Below are positions 43,480 through 55,267 of a stretch of 64,000 bases of DNA, piece by piece; within the stretch, counting starts at the first letter, position 1, and each line of letters begins with the position of its first letter. The notes below the pieces were generated by a model. That model was not told where the DNA came from. It saw nothing but the letters and a program-made list of their open reading frames with translations, and searched no databases. This DNA is from Diploptera punctata (taxonomy: Eukaryota > Arthropoda > Insecta > Blattodea > Blaberidae): assembly GCA_030220185.1 (NCBI GenBank), contig JASPKZ010009650.1, forward strand, positions 1 through 64,000, in the 5' to 3' direction. The position numbers and the translations under genes were made by a program.

Positions 43480-43902
43480 AGCCAAAAGGAAATAACGAGT
43501 ATTTGAGAAGTAACGTTCCTATTTAGAACAATTTTTGGGTCAAGAAGAAAAAGAACAGACAGGTGACTGGAGAAAACTACATGATAGTGAAGTACATTAT
43601 ATGTATAGGAAACCAAAGATACAATAAGAACGGTTAAACCCGTCGGAGCATGCGATGGGTAGGACATATGGCACATATGGGATATGAAAGAGGTACATGG
43701 AAGCTTCTTGTAGGAAAAGCGGAGGGAAAACGCCCAGTTGGTAGATCAAGAATGAAAAAGGGAGAATAATAATATCCATGATTTGAGGGAATTAGATTAT
43801 ACACGAGATGATTTGAAAACATTAGCTCGGGATAGGGATGTGTGGAGAGCTTATGTCCGCGCGGTCATGAGCTTACGGGTTCGATAGAGCCGGCGAGTTA
43901 GT

Positions 43903-43905
<3 letters not shown>
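43480..43905 (+). mobile_element. RTE-like LINE 3' fragment
   Basis: From 'tttgagaagtaacgttccta' through 'agaacagacaggtgactgga' and 'ggcacatatgggatatgaaag' to the terminus 'gggttcgatagagccggcgag'. Frameshifts are frequent; the end abuts a TA/GT microsatellite. Confidence 0.8.

Positions 43906-43990
<85 letters not shown>
43902..43990. repeat. (TA)n then (GT)n microsatellite
   Basis: TA to about 43924, then about 32 GT dinucleotides with one break. It lies between the RTE terminus and a family 1 SINE. Confidence 0.95.
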
Positions 43991-43991
<1 letters not shown>

Positions 43992-43999
43992 TAATATCG

Positions 44000-44294
44000 A
44001 CCGCTGTAGTCTCGAGGTTGCGTGCTGCCTTGTCACGCAGCGGGCCCCACGGTTCGATTCCCGGTCTGGACAGGCTCCTGGGTGAGGTATCTTCGGTGTT
44101 TTTCCTCACCTGTAAGACAAATGTCCCCGAAAATCATTCGGCCATCATCATCATCCTTATCATCATCCTTCACAGGTGTGGATAGCAACGGGAAGCTACC
44201 ACACCTATAATTCCCTAGTAAAGCTGCAAAGCATAGCATGAAAATGCTATGAATGTAGTGAAAGATCTGCCCTCGGGCAGAATTACTATCGATG
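44000..44294 (+). mobile_element. SINE family 1
   Basis: Head 'ccgctgtagtctcgaggttg', B-box 'cggttcgattcccgg', body shortened (the 'aggaaaac' block is missing), short ATC tract, 3' hairpin 'ctgccctcgggcag'. Confidence 0.85.
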
Positions 44295-44299
44295 GATAA

Positions 44300-44483
44300 A
44301 TATAATTTTCGTCACGTTATGGGGCACATATTATCGATTTGGATGTATATTTTATGTTATTCAAGGTAATGTTAGAAAAATCGTGAAAGTTGATATAAAT
44401 GTGTTACAGAAATAATGTGTTTATGACACGAATTGTAGTAATTGTATAAAACTTACTTAATTATAAACTCTAAATTTGTTCAT

Positions 44484-44525
<42 letters not shown>

Positions 44526-45030
44526 ACTTAATATAAATCGCCTTTGTAAATCAGATTTATAATTAGAGACGGAACATTAGGCGACTCAGTGGTGCACGTG
44601 GTTCGTCAATCGCACATTACTTGTACAGTCCAGCCGCTGAGTTCCCGGCCATGACGTATTCACAATAGTGTTGCCGATATGGATATTCAGTAGAGGGGCC
44701 GCATTATGTAGCACGCGGTTAGCAGAAATACAGCCGACAACATCGCATCAATTTCAAGCCTCAGCGGCTCAAGAGCAGTAATTGGTTGTTTCAGACGTTC
44801 ACTCTAAATTCAACTATTTGCTTATTGGCAGTAGAGGGCGAGTTACTCCCTTTACACCTTCGTACAATCTAAACGTCAGGGCCGGAAATTCAGGGGCTGG
44901 ATTATAGGATCGGAATTCGCTTCTCTGTTACTCCATGTTGGGTCCGTGGTGGACGAATCGCAGCCAGAACATGTTTTTCTCGGAGTTTCTTCCGACATCT
45001 TCCTGCCAAAGACATAATTCCACCAGTTCC
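44300..45030. other. Spacer with a TA microsatellite
   Basis: TA run at 44488-44522. The rest shows no recognised feature. Confidence 0.45.
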
Positions 45031-45034
45031 CCTT

Positions 45035-45230
45035 ACTCATGTCATTCAATTTATTTCTTCTGCTGCTGTGTTTGTGCAACCAGTGTCACAGACCTTAAAT
45101 AACAAGGGCTTTATCTCATCTCTCGACCGGATGTAAAAGGAGTTGCCTTTTTACCATCAGTGAACTAGAAATATCATATACAGTACTTTCAAACCTTATA
45201 AAGTTCTCAAGATTACGTGCTTTTTAACTT
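45035..45230 (+). repeat. Repeat shared with 47560-47750
   Basis: 'cttctgctgctgtgtttgt.caaccagtgtca', 'tctcatctct.gaccgga', 'ccggatgt.aaa' and 'ctcaagattac.tg.ttttta' recur in order at 47565-47745. The function is unknown. Each copy lies next to an RTE element, but the two copies are not part of it. Confidence 0.7.
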
Positions 45231-45449
45231 TTCATAAAAGTGACGAAGTTATATAAGGATGTTTGGGTAATGTGCACCCTTCGGTTTGAGTGGACCCTGT
45301 TAATACCTTCTTTAATTGGTGTTGCTTTCGAACAGAAAATATCTTAACTTCTTCCCCTCTTCAACTTTGAACGGGTTCAAGGCCAGTTTCTAATATACCG
45401 TTATATGAAGAGTTATTGTTGATATTTTATGAAAATGACCACGTCAAAA

Positions 45450-45942
45450 GTTTTTCAAGCTGTTATTCTACCAGTTATATTATATGGATGAAAAACATGA
45501 ACTCTTACTTTAAGGGAGGAAAGGAGACTACGAGTATTTGAGAATAAAGTTCTTAGGAAAATGTTTGTACCAAAGAGAGACGAACAGACAGGTGAATGGA
45601 GAAGACTGCATAACAGTGAATTCCATGGTCTTTATAGGAAACCAGATATAATGAGAACAGTTAAGTCTCATAGACTGCGATGGGCAAGACATGTGGCACG
45701 AATGGGGAATGAAAGACGTGCATGAAAGCTTCTTGTAGGAAATCCAGAGGGAAAACGTCCAGTTGGTAGACCAAGAATGAGGTGGGAGTAAAATATTAAC
45801 TATGATTTGAGGAAAGTAGATTATACAGGGATTGATTGGAAAACATTAGCTCAAGATAGGGATGTATGGAGAGCTTATTTCCGCCCGGCCATGATCCTAC
45901 GGGTTGGATAGTGCCAGTGAGTTAGTTAGAGTTAGTTAGAAT
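45450..45942 (+). mobile_element. RTE-like LINE 3' fragment, well preserved
   Basis: Runs from 'caagctgttattctaccagt' to 'gggttggatagtgccagtgag' plus the (ttag)n tail. The translation still shows CGTNE-like blocks: KPDIMRTVKSHRLRW and GKRPVGRPRMRW. A single nonsense change near 45726 and a frameshift break the frame. Confidence 0.85.
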
Positions 45943-46196
45943 AAAAATTTTAAGTTCTGCTATTGAATATCGTAAATGTTGACAAAACTCCTAAATATAT
46001 TATAAGATGGTTGAACACAATTTTAATATACTGACGGTTTGGTTTGATATTATGTGACATGGTGGCTATATAAACTAATTGAACATAACAAATGAATTCG
46101 GTTAATGTGGACCCTCAACAAGGACCTGTGTCAAAGTTACACGAATATGTATATTTTATCAACGAGGATGCTATCTGTAAAAACTATCCATTTAAT

Positions 46197-46460
46197 TCTT
46201 CTTCTTCTTCTTCCTTCCAAGTATTAGGCCAAGGCCTGTTACGATCCTATAGAAAATTTTCCCTCCAGCGTGTGAGGGAAATTCTCGTATAAGACTTGAA
46301 AGCATAATAATAGTCCCTTCGATTGGTTGCTGGCCAAAGGAAGGCAAGACCAGTGATGGGGCTGCCATCTTATAGCCTCTGGCCAGGCTTTTCTGGAGAA
46401 GAAAAGAAAATAAAGGAAAGAAGAAATGGAAGAAAGGAAAGACTCCCTAGCCCTCGGATG
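46197..46460 (-). mobile_element. SINE-like retroposon with GAA tail
   Basis: On the minus strand it starts near 'gaccccaatgctattagggc', passes 'agatggcagccccatcactg', and ends 'ggccttggcctaatacttgg' followed by (GAA)n (plus-strand cttcttcttc at 46199-46212). The middle block matches 'aggtggcagccccaccattg' of the element at 14416-14958, and both encode RWQPHHW. So two non-autonomous elements with different tails share a core. Confidence 0.5.
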
Positions 46461-46984
46461 CCCTAATAGCATTGGGGTCGAAAAAACAAGAGTTAACCAA
46501 GAGAGGTTAGATAGTAAAGTTAAAAGAGTGCAAAACACAAGTAATTTTATTTAATACCCTTGTAATTTTACTAAACCCAAAAAGCCGTCGCTTTCTGCAG
46601 TTGAGTGACGCGTGAATGTTATAATCAAACAATTAAATTTTCAAAACATTAAATAATTATCAACGCTTTTTAATCAATCATAAATATTTTCAAATTCATC
46701 TGTGTCTGTCTATAAAAATTAATAGAGTAAATAAACTTAAAAATAGACTAAAAACCAAGGTGGATTGTGGGGTCCACTTTATCCGAATATGGAGGTTAAT
46801 GTGGATATTTCTTGTAATGCAAAAAGTTTATAAATTATGAAGATGTTTGCATATTTCAATAAAATAACAACGCTATTTCCTAGTTACAACACTAATGATA
46901 ATCATTGTAATAAAACAAAATTCAAATCCCTTAATTAAAAGAAGTAAAACAACAAATTCAAGAGAGGGGTCCAAATTACCCGAA

Positions 46985-47095
46985 GTACCTCTACTACAGC
47001 TTTTAAAGAATCTAATTTGAAAAAAAAACTAGTGAAATGCAATGATTTGGATACCAGAGTCAAAACCAAGTATTTTACAGCATAGGGTTTTTATT
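46985..47095 (+). repeat. Repeat shared with the flanks of the RTE at 47899-50232
   Basis: 'cttttaaagaatct', 'ctagtgaaatgca' and 'cagagtcaaaaccaagta' occur here contiguously. At 47880-47898 and 50233-50310 the same sequence is split by the RTE element. This copy thus represents the pre-insertion state. Confidence 0.7.
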
Positions 47096-47269
47096 TTATT
47101 TAGTTTTTTATTCAATTAAATTAATATTAATGGGCAATGTTTTTGAAACAGTTATGAGAATAAAACACAATTATTTCATCTTATAATCCTTCTATCACAC
47201 TACTTATCATTTCGAACATTCTGGGTATTCTCTCCTAGCATGATGTGTATTGTAACTCACTACGAGTTT

Positions 47270-47335
47270 GGGGCACCTGGAAGGCGGAGTTACGCGGACC
47301 CGATGGTTTATGATAGGTGATGATGGTAGTGATGC
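47270..47335 (-). mobile_element. SINE family 2, 3' end fragment
   Basis: 'ggcacctggaaggcggagtt' and 'acccgatggtttatgatagg' are the reversed family 2 terminus. Confidence 0.45.
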
Positions 47336-47369
47336 GCCAAGAGAGGCCTTAATCCTAAACTTTATAAAT

Positions 47370-47545
47370 GTATTAATGATGGCCAGATGATTTTCAGGGA
47401 CCGTTTGGGCCTTAACGTTTCCTGACACATGTCTTACAGGAGAGCAATAACTCGAAAAAAAATCATCACCAGGAAACTTGTCCCGACCGGGGATCGCACC
47501 CGTGACTGCGCTGCGTGACAAGGCAGCACGCTACCTTGAGACAAC
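47370..47545 (-). mobile_element. SINE family 1, head half
   Basis: 'agggaccgtttgggccttaa' and 'ccgaccggggatcgcacc' with 'gcgctgcgtgacaaggcagc' are the reversed body and head. The 3' half is missing. Confidence 0.75.
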
Positions 47546-47898
47546 TTCTCCATACTCATATCTTTCACTTTATTACTTCTGCTGCTGTGTTTGTTCAACC
47601 AGTGTCAGGGGCTTCATCTCATCTCTGGACCGGAGACGAGTAGCGTGTTTACAGTTACCGGATGTTAAAGAAGATCATTTTTATCTTCATAGATCTCGAA
47701 ATATCCTATACTTTTTCTAAAATACTCAAGATTACATGGTTTTTACCTTCCAGATTTTTTCCGAATTTTATGTAGGTTCATCATTTTAAATCAGTTCGGA
47801 TATATTTTAACAACATTTAACATACATCTTGCCAATTTAGGTACGTTTATTATTGAATTCATATGTGATCAAGATATACTACCCCAGTTTTTAAAGAA

Positions 47899-50232
47899 TC
47901 CTCTAACTAACTAACTAACTCAATGCCACTATCGAACCCGTAGGTTCATGGCTGCACAGACATATGCTCTCCATACATCCCTATCCTCAGCCAATGTTTT
48001 CTAATCATCCCCTGTATAATCTGCTTCCCTCAAATCATAGTTAATGTTATTCTCCCACCTCATTCTTGATCTACCAACTGGGCGTTTTCCCTCTGGTTTT
48101 CCTACAAGAAGCTTCCATGCACGTCTTTCATTCCCCATTCGTGCCACATGTCCTGTGCCCATCGCAGTCTACGAGACTTAACTGTTCTCATTATATCTGG
48201 CTTCCTATAAAGACCATGTATTTCATAGTTATGCAGTCTTTTCCACTATCCTGTCTGTTCATCTCTCTTTGGTCCAAACATTTTCCTAAGTACTTTATTC
48301 TCAAATACTCGTAATCTCGTTTCCTCCCTTAGAGTCCATGTTTCGCATCCATATAATTTAACTCGTAGAATAATTATTTTCAGTTTAACGTTTTTCGAAG
48401 GGAGTTTGGAAGTCAAGAGTTTCAGTAATACATAATAGCACGCATTTCCAGAATTGAGCCTATGTTTAATTTCCTTGTGCATCTCATTCCTGTTTGTGAT
48501 TATTGTTCCTAAGTATTTGAATTCAGCCACTTCCTCAAAATTTCCCTCATTTATCATTAGCTGTCAATTTGCATTATATAATGTAATTCAGTGTGTGACC
48601 ATATTTTTAGTTTTATTGATATTTACTTCCAGTCCTAATTCCTTAGTGTTACTCAGTAGTGTCTGCGTGTTGGCGTTTAGTATCTCCTCGCTATCGGCCA
48701 CTAGTACTACATCATCTGCATAAACTAACAGCTTATTAATACCATTGAGTTGTAGTACTTCTTCATCCTCTAAAGATTTGATAACATGCTCCAGTACAAA
48801 ATTAAATAGTAGAGGAGATAGTGCATCTCCTTGCTTCAACCCATTCTGGATTTCAAAAGTATCTGAAAACAGTTTGCCGAACTCCAGCAGGATACTATAT
48901 AACTTCTCCCTCTTAATTGAATCGTATGCCTTTTGATGCCTATGTATAGTTGATGTACAGTACCATTATATTCCCATTTTTTTCTAAAATCTGTCTTAAG
49001 CTAAAAGTCTGATCTATTGTAGACCTGTTTCTTCTAAATGCACAATGATGATCTCTTAGAATGTCATCAATATAGGGAGTAAGTCTGCTTACTAATATAT
49101 TTGTTAGAATTTTGTACGAAGTTGAGAATAATGAGATGCCCCTATAGTTGTTGAATCAGTTTTATCTCCTTTCTTATAAATTGGTACGATAATCGATTCT
49201 TTCCATTCATCTGGAAGAGCTTCTTTATCCCAAATGATATTAAGGAACTGGCGTATCCTGTCCATCTATTTTTCTCCACCTGATTTTATCAGTTCTGCTG
49301 GGATCTCATCTGAACCTGATTATTTATACACCTTCAGTTTTTCTATCGCCATTTCAACCTCTAAACGCACTTGGTTCTGCGATTAGCATTTCTGCTGTCC
49401 GTAAATGATCCTCTTCACTATCCTGTTTTTCTGTGTGTACATTTAATTGTTGATTAAAGTAAATGTGTCCATATATTTTTATATACTTCTGGAATCTGCA
49501 ATCATATCCCCATTTTCATTCCTAATTATGTTAGTTATAGCCTGAAGCCCTTTCTTCTCTGTCCTAATTCCCTGATGTAATTCTCTAATGTTCCTATTTT
49601 TGGCATTAATTTCAAGATCATTAACCTTCACTCTCAAATTTTCCGTCTTTTTACTCTTTAGTAACTTGGTGTTTTCCCGTCTAATACTACTCAATTGCTC
49701 CAAATTTACCTCATTTGACTCGTGTAACCATTTCATTCCTCATCAAACACATTGCTCATCAAACTATTTTTTGTTTTGCCTGTGTTTTAAATAACCAATA
49801 CTTTCCGATGCTGACAATTTAAGTATCTCTTATAGCCTCCCATTATTTATTTATATCAGTTTCTTCTTCGTTTACCACACTGTCATCTGAAGATATAAGG
49901 TCCTAATATTCCATGTTCCTAGGAACATGTCCCTATGTTTGAGCCTTTGGCATGGGTTCCCTGATGTAGTCCCCGCCCGGAGAATCGAATGAGGGGACTA
50001 TTTGACCTCCGGGAAATTTTACCCCAGTTGAACCCATGTCCGCATTTCTTGACGGTTGTATTTTTACGGTGAAAGATCGTCACTCTTCGACCAAGGTACT
50101 TTTTTCGTCTCTCTTATCACCTTCGACCAGTCCGGCAAGGGTAACCCTATCGGCAGCAATGCTACCGCCGGCATAGCTCTCGAGATCATTTAAGCACGCA
50201 AGCCACTCCACCAAGACAAGGTAAAGATAACA
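47899..50232 (-). mobile_element. RTE-like LINE, both ends present, internally deleted
   Basis: The 3' end starts at about 47899 with (ctaa)n and 'caatgccactatcgaacccg'; the 5' end finishes at about 50232 with 'caaggtaaagata'. Relative to the copy at 16649-21897 it lacks about 840 bp of endonuclease sequence: the junction 'catctgaagatataaggtcc' near 49890-49905 joins positions equal to about 20720 and 21560. Reverse transcriptase pieces survive: 48588-48839 (GDALSPLLFNFVLEH, LLVYADDVVLVAD) and 48246-48557 (EFKYLGTIITNRNEMHKEIKH). Many indels; dead. Confidence 0.88.
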
Positions 50233-50319
50233 TCCTACTTTGAAAGACTAGTAAAATGCAGTGCTTTGGATTTCAGAGTCAAAACCAAGTACTTTACAGC
50301 ACTGTTTTTTTTATGTGAT

Positions 50320-50700
50320 TACCTTCCTTGTACAAAGGCATTCTACATAACAAAGGAATGGAATCTAACATCCAAACAACAATGAATGCAATAAAGTAAA
50401 ATTTCTCTGAATATAGTAAAATGAAAGTAGAAATGGTTATGCATTTATTTACTTTTTTACCGTTATACTGTCTTTTAAGAATTTACAAAACTTTACCTTT
50501 TTCGTATATTTCTAATAATGTGTTCCCTTCTAAACCAGGACTCTACTTATAATATATGTTCCTTTTCATTAATAAACGTCTCGCAATATTATTAAGGAAT
50601 ACAATTCCGTCATTAAAAACAGTATTACAGAACATAACGCTGTGCGATTTGTAGAATAATTATCCTCCATACAAATTGGTTACTATAGTTTATGTAGTAA
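50320..50700. other. AT-rich spacer, nothing recognised
   Basis: No frame, repeat or RNA-like feature that I can support. Confidence 0.45.
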
Positions 50701-50979
50701 TTATTATTAATTAATTATAGTTTTTAATACACCGTAAAATACATACATACATACATACGTACATACTGTATGTCACGTGATATATCTTAACAAGCATTTG
50801 AAGATGATAAATATAAGTCTTCTATTGAAAATGTATCGTATATTTACCTAATAGAGGAGTGTTGTGTATTGGCCTATCTATATCGAATTGCTAGATGAAA
50901 CACTTTTGAATTCAATCTGAGAAATAGTATTTTATTAATTGTATTTATAAATAGCTAATCCCGGCTGCTCCTAAATAAA

Positions 50980-51770
50980 TGTTAATGTGTTTTTTACCAC
51001 CAGCCTTGAGCTGCTATGCTTGCCCAGGAATCAGCATATCCAGATCTAAAAATGGTTATTGTGAGTTATCCGTAAAAGATAAACATACGCTGTCGCGGAC
51101 TTTTTTTGTAGAGTTTTTTGAGATATTCAATTCCGTATACAATAATTTGGTGTATCTGTTATGGTTTAGGCAGCGTAAGCCATTTAAGCGTCAAAATAGA
51201 CTTTATTTCACGTTTTTTACTACAAAGAGTGATTTTTAGGGGTGAAGGGGCTGAGTATTACAATTCTATTATAGCCTATGTTCATCCCCGGAATCGCCTG
51301 AACATTTTTCAAAACGCCCCATCACAATCGGATGAACGGTATGGCAGAGCAGCTTGTCCAGGAATCTACTTAACCCGATTTCTTGGACTCAATGAAAGAC
51401 AAAAATGGTTATTGTGAGTTATCCGTAAAAGATAAACATACGCTGTCGCGGACTTTTTTGTATAATGTTTTGAGATATTCAATTCTGCATACAATAATTT
51501 GGTGTATTTGTTATGGTTTAGGCAGCATAAGCCATTTAAGCGTCAAAATAGGGACTTTATTTCACGTTTTTCACTTCAAAGGGTAATTTTTTACGGGTGA
51601 AGTGGCTTGAGTATTACAACTCCCTTATACCCCATGTTCATCCCGGGAATCTCCTCAACATTTTGCAAAAAAAAAAAAAAAACATCAAAATCGGATCAAC
51701 GGTATGGCCGCGAATAGAATACGAACAAACAAACAAACAAACATTGATTTTTATATATTACATATGTGTT
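50980..51770 (+). repeat. Interspersed repeat, two tandem units of about 370 bases
   Basis: 'atggttattgtgagttatcc', 'gtaaaagataaacatacgct', 'atggtttaggcagcgtaagc' and 'catttaagcgtcaaaatag' occur at 51050-51200 and again at 51405-51560. The block ends 'ggatcaacggtatggccgcg' and (caaa)n. The same family is at 55268-56110. The frames inside are translations of the repeat. I do not assign a class. Confidence 0.8.
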
Positions 51771-51848
51771 TTTTTTATTTCAAATTCAGTGTCGTTGTTT
51801 CGTAATGTTAGTCATTATATCACAATTTCTGATATCGATATACAAGTC

Positions 51849-52000
51849 TGTCGCTTTGGCGTAGTCGGTGGAGCCCCTACCTTCCACTCCAGGGACCCGG
51901 GTTCGATTCCCGGCGGGGTAAGGGATTTAAAAAATCTCAACCTTGGGACTGGGTGTGTGTCATCTCCTAGTTGGACCCATTTGGTTTAAGTCCTCTAAAA
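51849..52000 (+). mobile_element. SINE family 3 (tRNA-derived)
   Basis: Head with A-box 'tggcgtagtcggtggagc' and B-box 'gggttcgattcccggcgggg', then a body with 'ctcaaccttgggactgggtg' and 'ctagttggacccat'. Only one copy is in the window. It is followed by a TA microsatellite and a family 1 SINE. Confidence 0.6.
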
Positions 52001-52025
52001 TGATTATATATATATATATATATAT

Positions 52026-52360
52026 CGTCCACCGCTGTGGTCTCGAGATAGCGTGCTGCCTTGTCACGCAGCAGGCCAGGGTTCGATCCCCGGTCGGGGC
52101 AGTTTTTCTGGGTGAGGTTTTATCGGTTTTTCTCACATGTAAGACACATGTCAGGAAAACATTAAGGCCCAAACGGTTCCCGAAATCATATGGCCATCAT
52201 CATCATCCTTATCATCGTCCTTGTCATCATCATCCTTCACCGGTGTGGAGAGCAACGGGAAGCTACCTCACCTACAATTCCCTAGTAAAGCTGAAAGCAT
52301 AGTATGAAAATGCTATGATTGCAGTGAAGGACCTGCCTTCGGGCAGAATTACTATGGATA
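52026..52360 (+). mobile_element. SINE family 1, inserted in a TA microsatellite
   Basis: Complete head, body, (ATC)n and 3' hairpin. TA repeats lie immediately on both sides (52005-52025 and 52360-52372), so the target was a TA tract. Confidence 0.9.
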
Positions 52361-52617
52361 TATATATATATCGATATACAATAAGGCGCATTTTATACAA
52401 TAATTTTAATAAATGCACGTGTTTTTAATAAAATAATTATGTTGAAACCTATCGGAAAAGCCCCATATCGACTTATATAATAAATTATACCTAGTTTTCT
52501 CTTGTTTAAATATTCGTAAGCACAACTTTTTCTTAAAAAACTGACATTAGTTTTTTTCAGACATATGGAAATGTAATATGCATACAATCGAATGATTTTC
52601 TTTAATAGGTGCTGTAA

Positions 52618-52880
52618 TCGATCTTGCTGGATTAGTGGTTACCATATTTCGCCTCTGGCTCCGAAATTTACGGGATCAAACTTTTCCGAGGTCTTTGCAT
52701 TTTTGACCGTAAAAATCCTGAGTATATGTTCGTACGGATGGAAGTAAATAGCTGGGTCCCTGTCCAGATTTCTTGCACGTAACGAGAACCTCAAGTTTGT
52801 AAAAGGTCCTCTGACATAAATGTATTGGCCCTTCCGAAGCCTAGATTTTAATTGTGACTCTAATGATCTTAACTGTTAAA
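52618..52880 (+). mobile_element. SINE-like element (family 4), copy 1
   Basis: 'gattagtggttaccatattt' resembles an A-box and 'gggatcaaacttttcc' a decayed B-box. The body has 'agatttcttgcacgtaacga', 'aacctcaag.tgt' and 'taatgatcttaactgt'. A second copy with the same order is at 54380-54680. Confidence 0.5.
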
Positions 52881-52884
52881 GAAC

Positions 52885-53435
52885 GTTAATGAAATTAATA
52901 TTTGAAAACCCAATAAATAATAATCTCGAGTTTATGATAAAACAAGAAATAGACGGAAGGAATAAGCGATGTGGAAATTTGCATACAACTATTAATGTAT
53001 AATGTTAAGAATGGAGAGTGATCTAAAGCATCATGTCTTGACGAGAGCTACTGTGGATGCGCTAGTCAACTACCTTTGATAAACAACTATTTTCTGGTGG
53101 CAATGTCAATAAATATGTAATCAATGCCCACCCAGCATCGCGAGGAATTTGGATTCCTCTAATACATAGCGACTTTAACGGTTTGGAGAGTCGACACGCT
53201 GACTGTATATCCCACATGTACTGTCTAGATTATCGTGTACCTCTGTTAAATGACTCAAGTGGTCAACCAGTTCATAGGCCAAATGACTTAAAGGCCTTTA
53301 GCGTCATGGATTTTAGTTTAGTTCAAAGAACGGAGGGGTTTAATTTAAAAAACAATAACAACATTTTCTCCTTAAAGATGTGAAACAAAATATTTGTAAT
53401 CTTAGAATTAAATTTCTTGCAATAGATAAATGAGT
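52885..53435. other. Spacer, nothing recognised
   Basis: A 66-codon frame at 53183-53383 has no recognisable motif. Confidence 0.4.
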
Positions 53436-54009
53436 TAGTTTTCAGATATTGATGTATATTATACAATATGTTACGTGAAATCATATTAAAAATCATTTAA
53501 AGATGATGATTATGGTATTGAAAATGCATTGAATATTTACCGATAGAAGATGCGTTGTCCATTGGTCTATCTAAAAATAACAGCTGTATAATACATTGAT
53601 AGGTAAAATTTTCGCATTCCATTATGTCTGGAGTAAAAATGCTTATAGCTGGACTTGATGTTAACTTCGAATATGATTTAAAGAAAAGTATTGCTCTTGT
53701 GGAATATTATTGTTTATTAATTTCATTTGTAATATTTTTTCAATTTCGCCCTCAGTGGCGTATCTTAGTAACGTTAGTTATTACGTCATCATTTTTATTA
53801 TCCAATAAGGCGTATTTTTAGGCCTATAAAAAAGTTTTATGAAACATGATTTTAAACTAAACATTTGAACTAAGTGAACATAGCGGAAAAAGTTTCATAT
53901 CTATTTAACAAATTACTCCTAATTCTCCATGACTAATGTTTTTGCCTAATACCACCAGGGTGTCTTTTATAACATCTATTGCTTCCTTCCTGAAAATGGC
54001 GTAGTTGTA

Positions 54010-54230
54010 ATGTATTTCTTAAATTAGGACATTTGTAAGGCGGTATTACGTTATCCCGATGGTGAGTGATAAAAGTAAGCCAAGGAATTCCTTAACCTGA
54101 ATTCCAGTTCATGGGTAAGTACAGGAATAATTCGCTTTAAGGAAAAAATTATTGTGGTCTGACCGGGAATCAGACAGGGACATCATGAACTGTAGTCAGA
54201 AACGCTGACCAGTAGCACTTGAGGCTTGTC
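54010..54230 (-). mobile_element. SINE family 2
   Basis: Reversed: 3' part 'aaggcggtattacgttatcc', body 'tccagttcatgggtaagtac', head 'ggtctgaccgggaatcagac' and 'atgaactgtagtcagaaac'. Confidence 0.7.
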
Positions 54231-54379
54231 TCCTGTTTAAATATTCGGAAACAGATTTATCTTTAAAAATGTGATATTAAGTTACTATTTCAAATAATGT
54301 CATTGAGAATGTAATATATCTACCATTAGAGTAAATATTTCTTATTTCCTTATTTTTCTTCTTCTTTATCTTCTTCTTC

Positions 54380-54680
54380 TTATGCGCTGTAATCCACATA
54401 CAGGACTAGAGGTTACCATGCTAGCCTCTGGATCCAAAGATTACGGGAACAAACTTTGTGAGGGTCTGTGGAGTCTTCAGGACATATAATTTCTGAGTAC
54501 GTGTTCTTTCGTAAGGAAACTAATGCCTGGATTCCCTGTGTAGATTTACGGCACGTACGGAAACCTCAAGCATGTTAGAAGAAGCCTATGGACAAAATTT
54601 GTTTTCCCTTTCTCACCTAGATATGAATTGCAACATTAATGATCTTAGCTGTCGAACTGCGTTTGTGTTCAGTAACAAGA
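54380..54680 (+). mobile_element. SINE-like element (family 4), copy 2
   Basis: 'gactagaggttaccatgcta', 'tacgggaacaaactttgtga', 'gatttacggcacgtacggaa' and 'taatgatcttagctgtc' match copy 1 at 52618-52880. Confidence 0.5.
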
Positions 54681-54689
54681 CGTATATGT

Positions 54690-55260
54690 TTTACTATGTG
54701 CTCTGTGATCTGTTCCATCTCCTATCTGTATTCCGTTATTATTATGCGTCATAATGCGTAGTTAATTTTGCGCGACGCGTCTTTCTACCGGACTGTAAGC
54801 AACAACGGTCAAGTACACATTTACTCCCGCTTGAATCTCGCTCCCCGAGCTTCCCGTTCTGTATCTTCTACGGTCGCAATTGTCATATTCAGGGGAGTGG
54901 GAGGGGAATGCAAGTGACAGCGACCGGGAGTCCCACTGAATCAGATTTCCCGTGAGCAATGAACAGTCTTCATAAGCAAAATAATGTATACAATGACAGC
55001 GGAATCTTAAGAAAATGTATTAAATTATATTACACAAATCTTACGTTTGGAGTATAATCCTGTATTATACATGTGAAAAAATGTATTAAATATGTACTTA
55101 GTACAGTAAATAAAAAGTACTCCGACAGCACTAAACGTTTGTTCAGAATTTACAAGAATTTATTTCCGCACGAAGTTAAGTAAATTATAAATGATATTTC
55201 CTTTTACCTACGAAGAAATAAAAATTTCAGAAAATGGTTGGTCAGTACTGAATATCTTAT
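54690..55260. other. Spacer, nothing recognised
   Basis: GC content rises at 54760-54960 without a protein-like frame; then AT-rich. Confidence 0.4.
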
Positions 55261-55267
55261 ATTTACT

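Larger units (their letters stand above)
50700..52880. repeat. Local duplication, copy 1 (partner 53440-54680)
   Basis: Landmarks shared in order with 53440-54680: 'cacgtgatat/cgtgaaatcat' with 'tgaagatgat', 'attgaaaatg', 'tatttacc.aatag', then 'tcagtg.cgt...cgta', 'ttgtttaaatattcg.aa', and a SINE-like block at the end. This copy carries extra insertions: the tandem interspersed repeat (50980-51770), a SINE (51849-52000) and a family 1 SINE (52026-52360). Confidence 0.6.
53440..54680. repeat. Local duplication, copy 2
   Basis: Shorter partner of 50700-52880 in direct orientation. It carries a reversed family 2 SINE (54010-54230) that copy 1 lacks, and the family 4 SINE-like block common to both. 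Confidence 0.6.
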
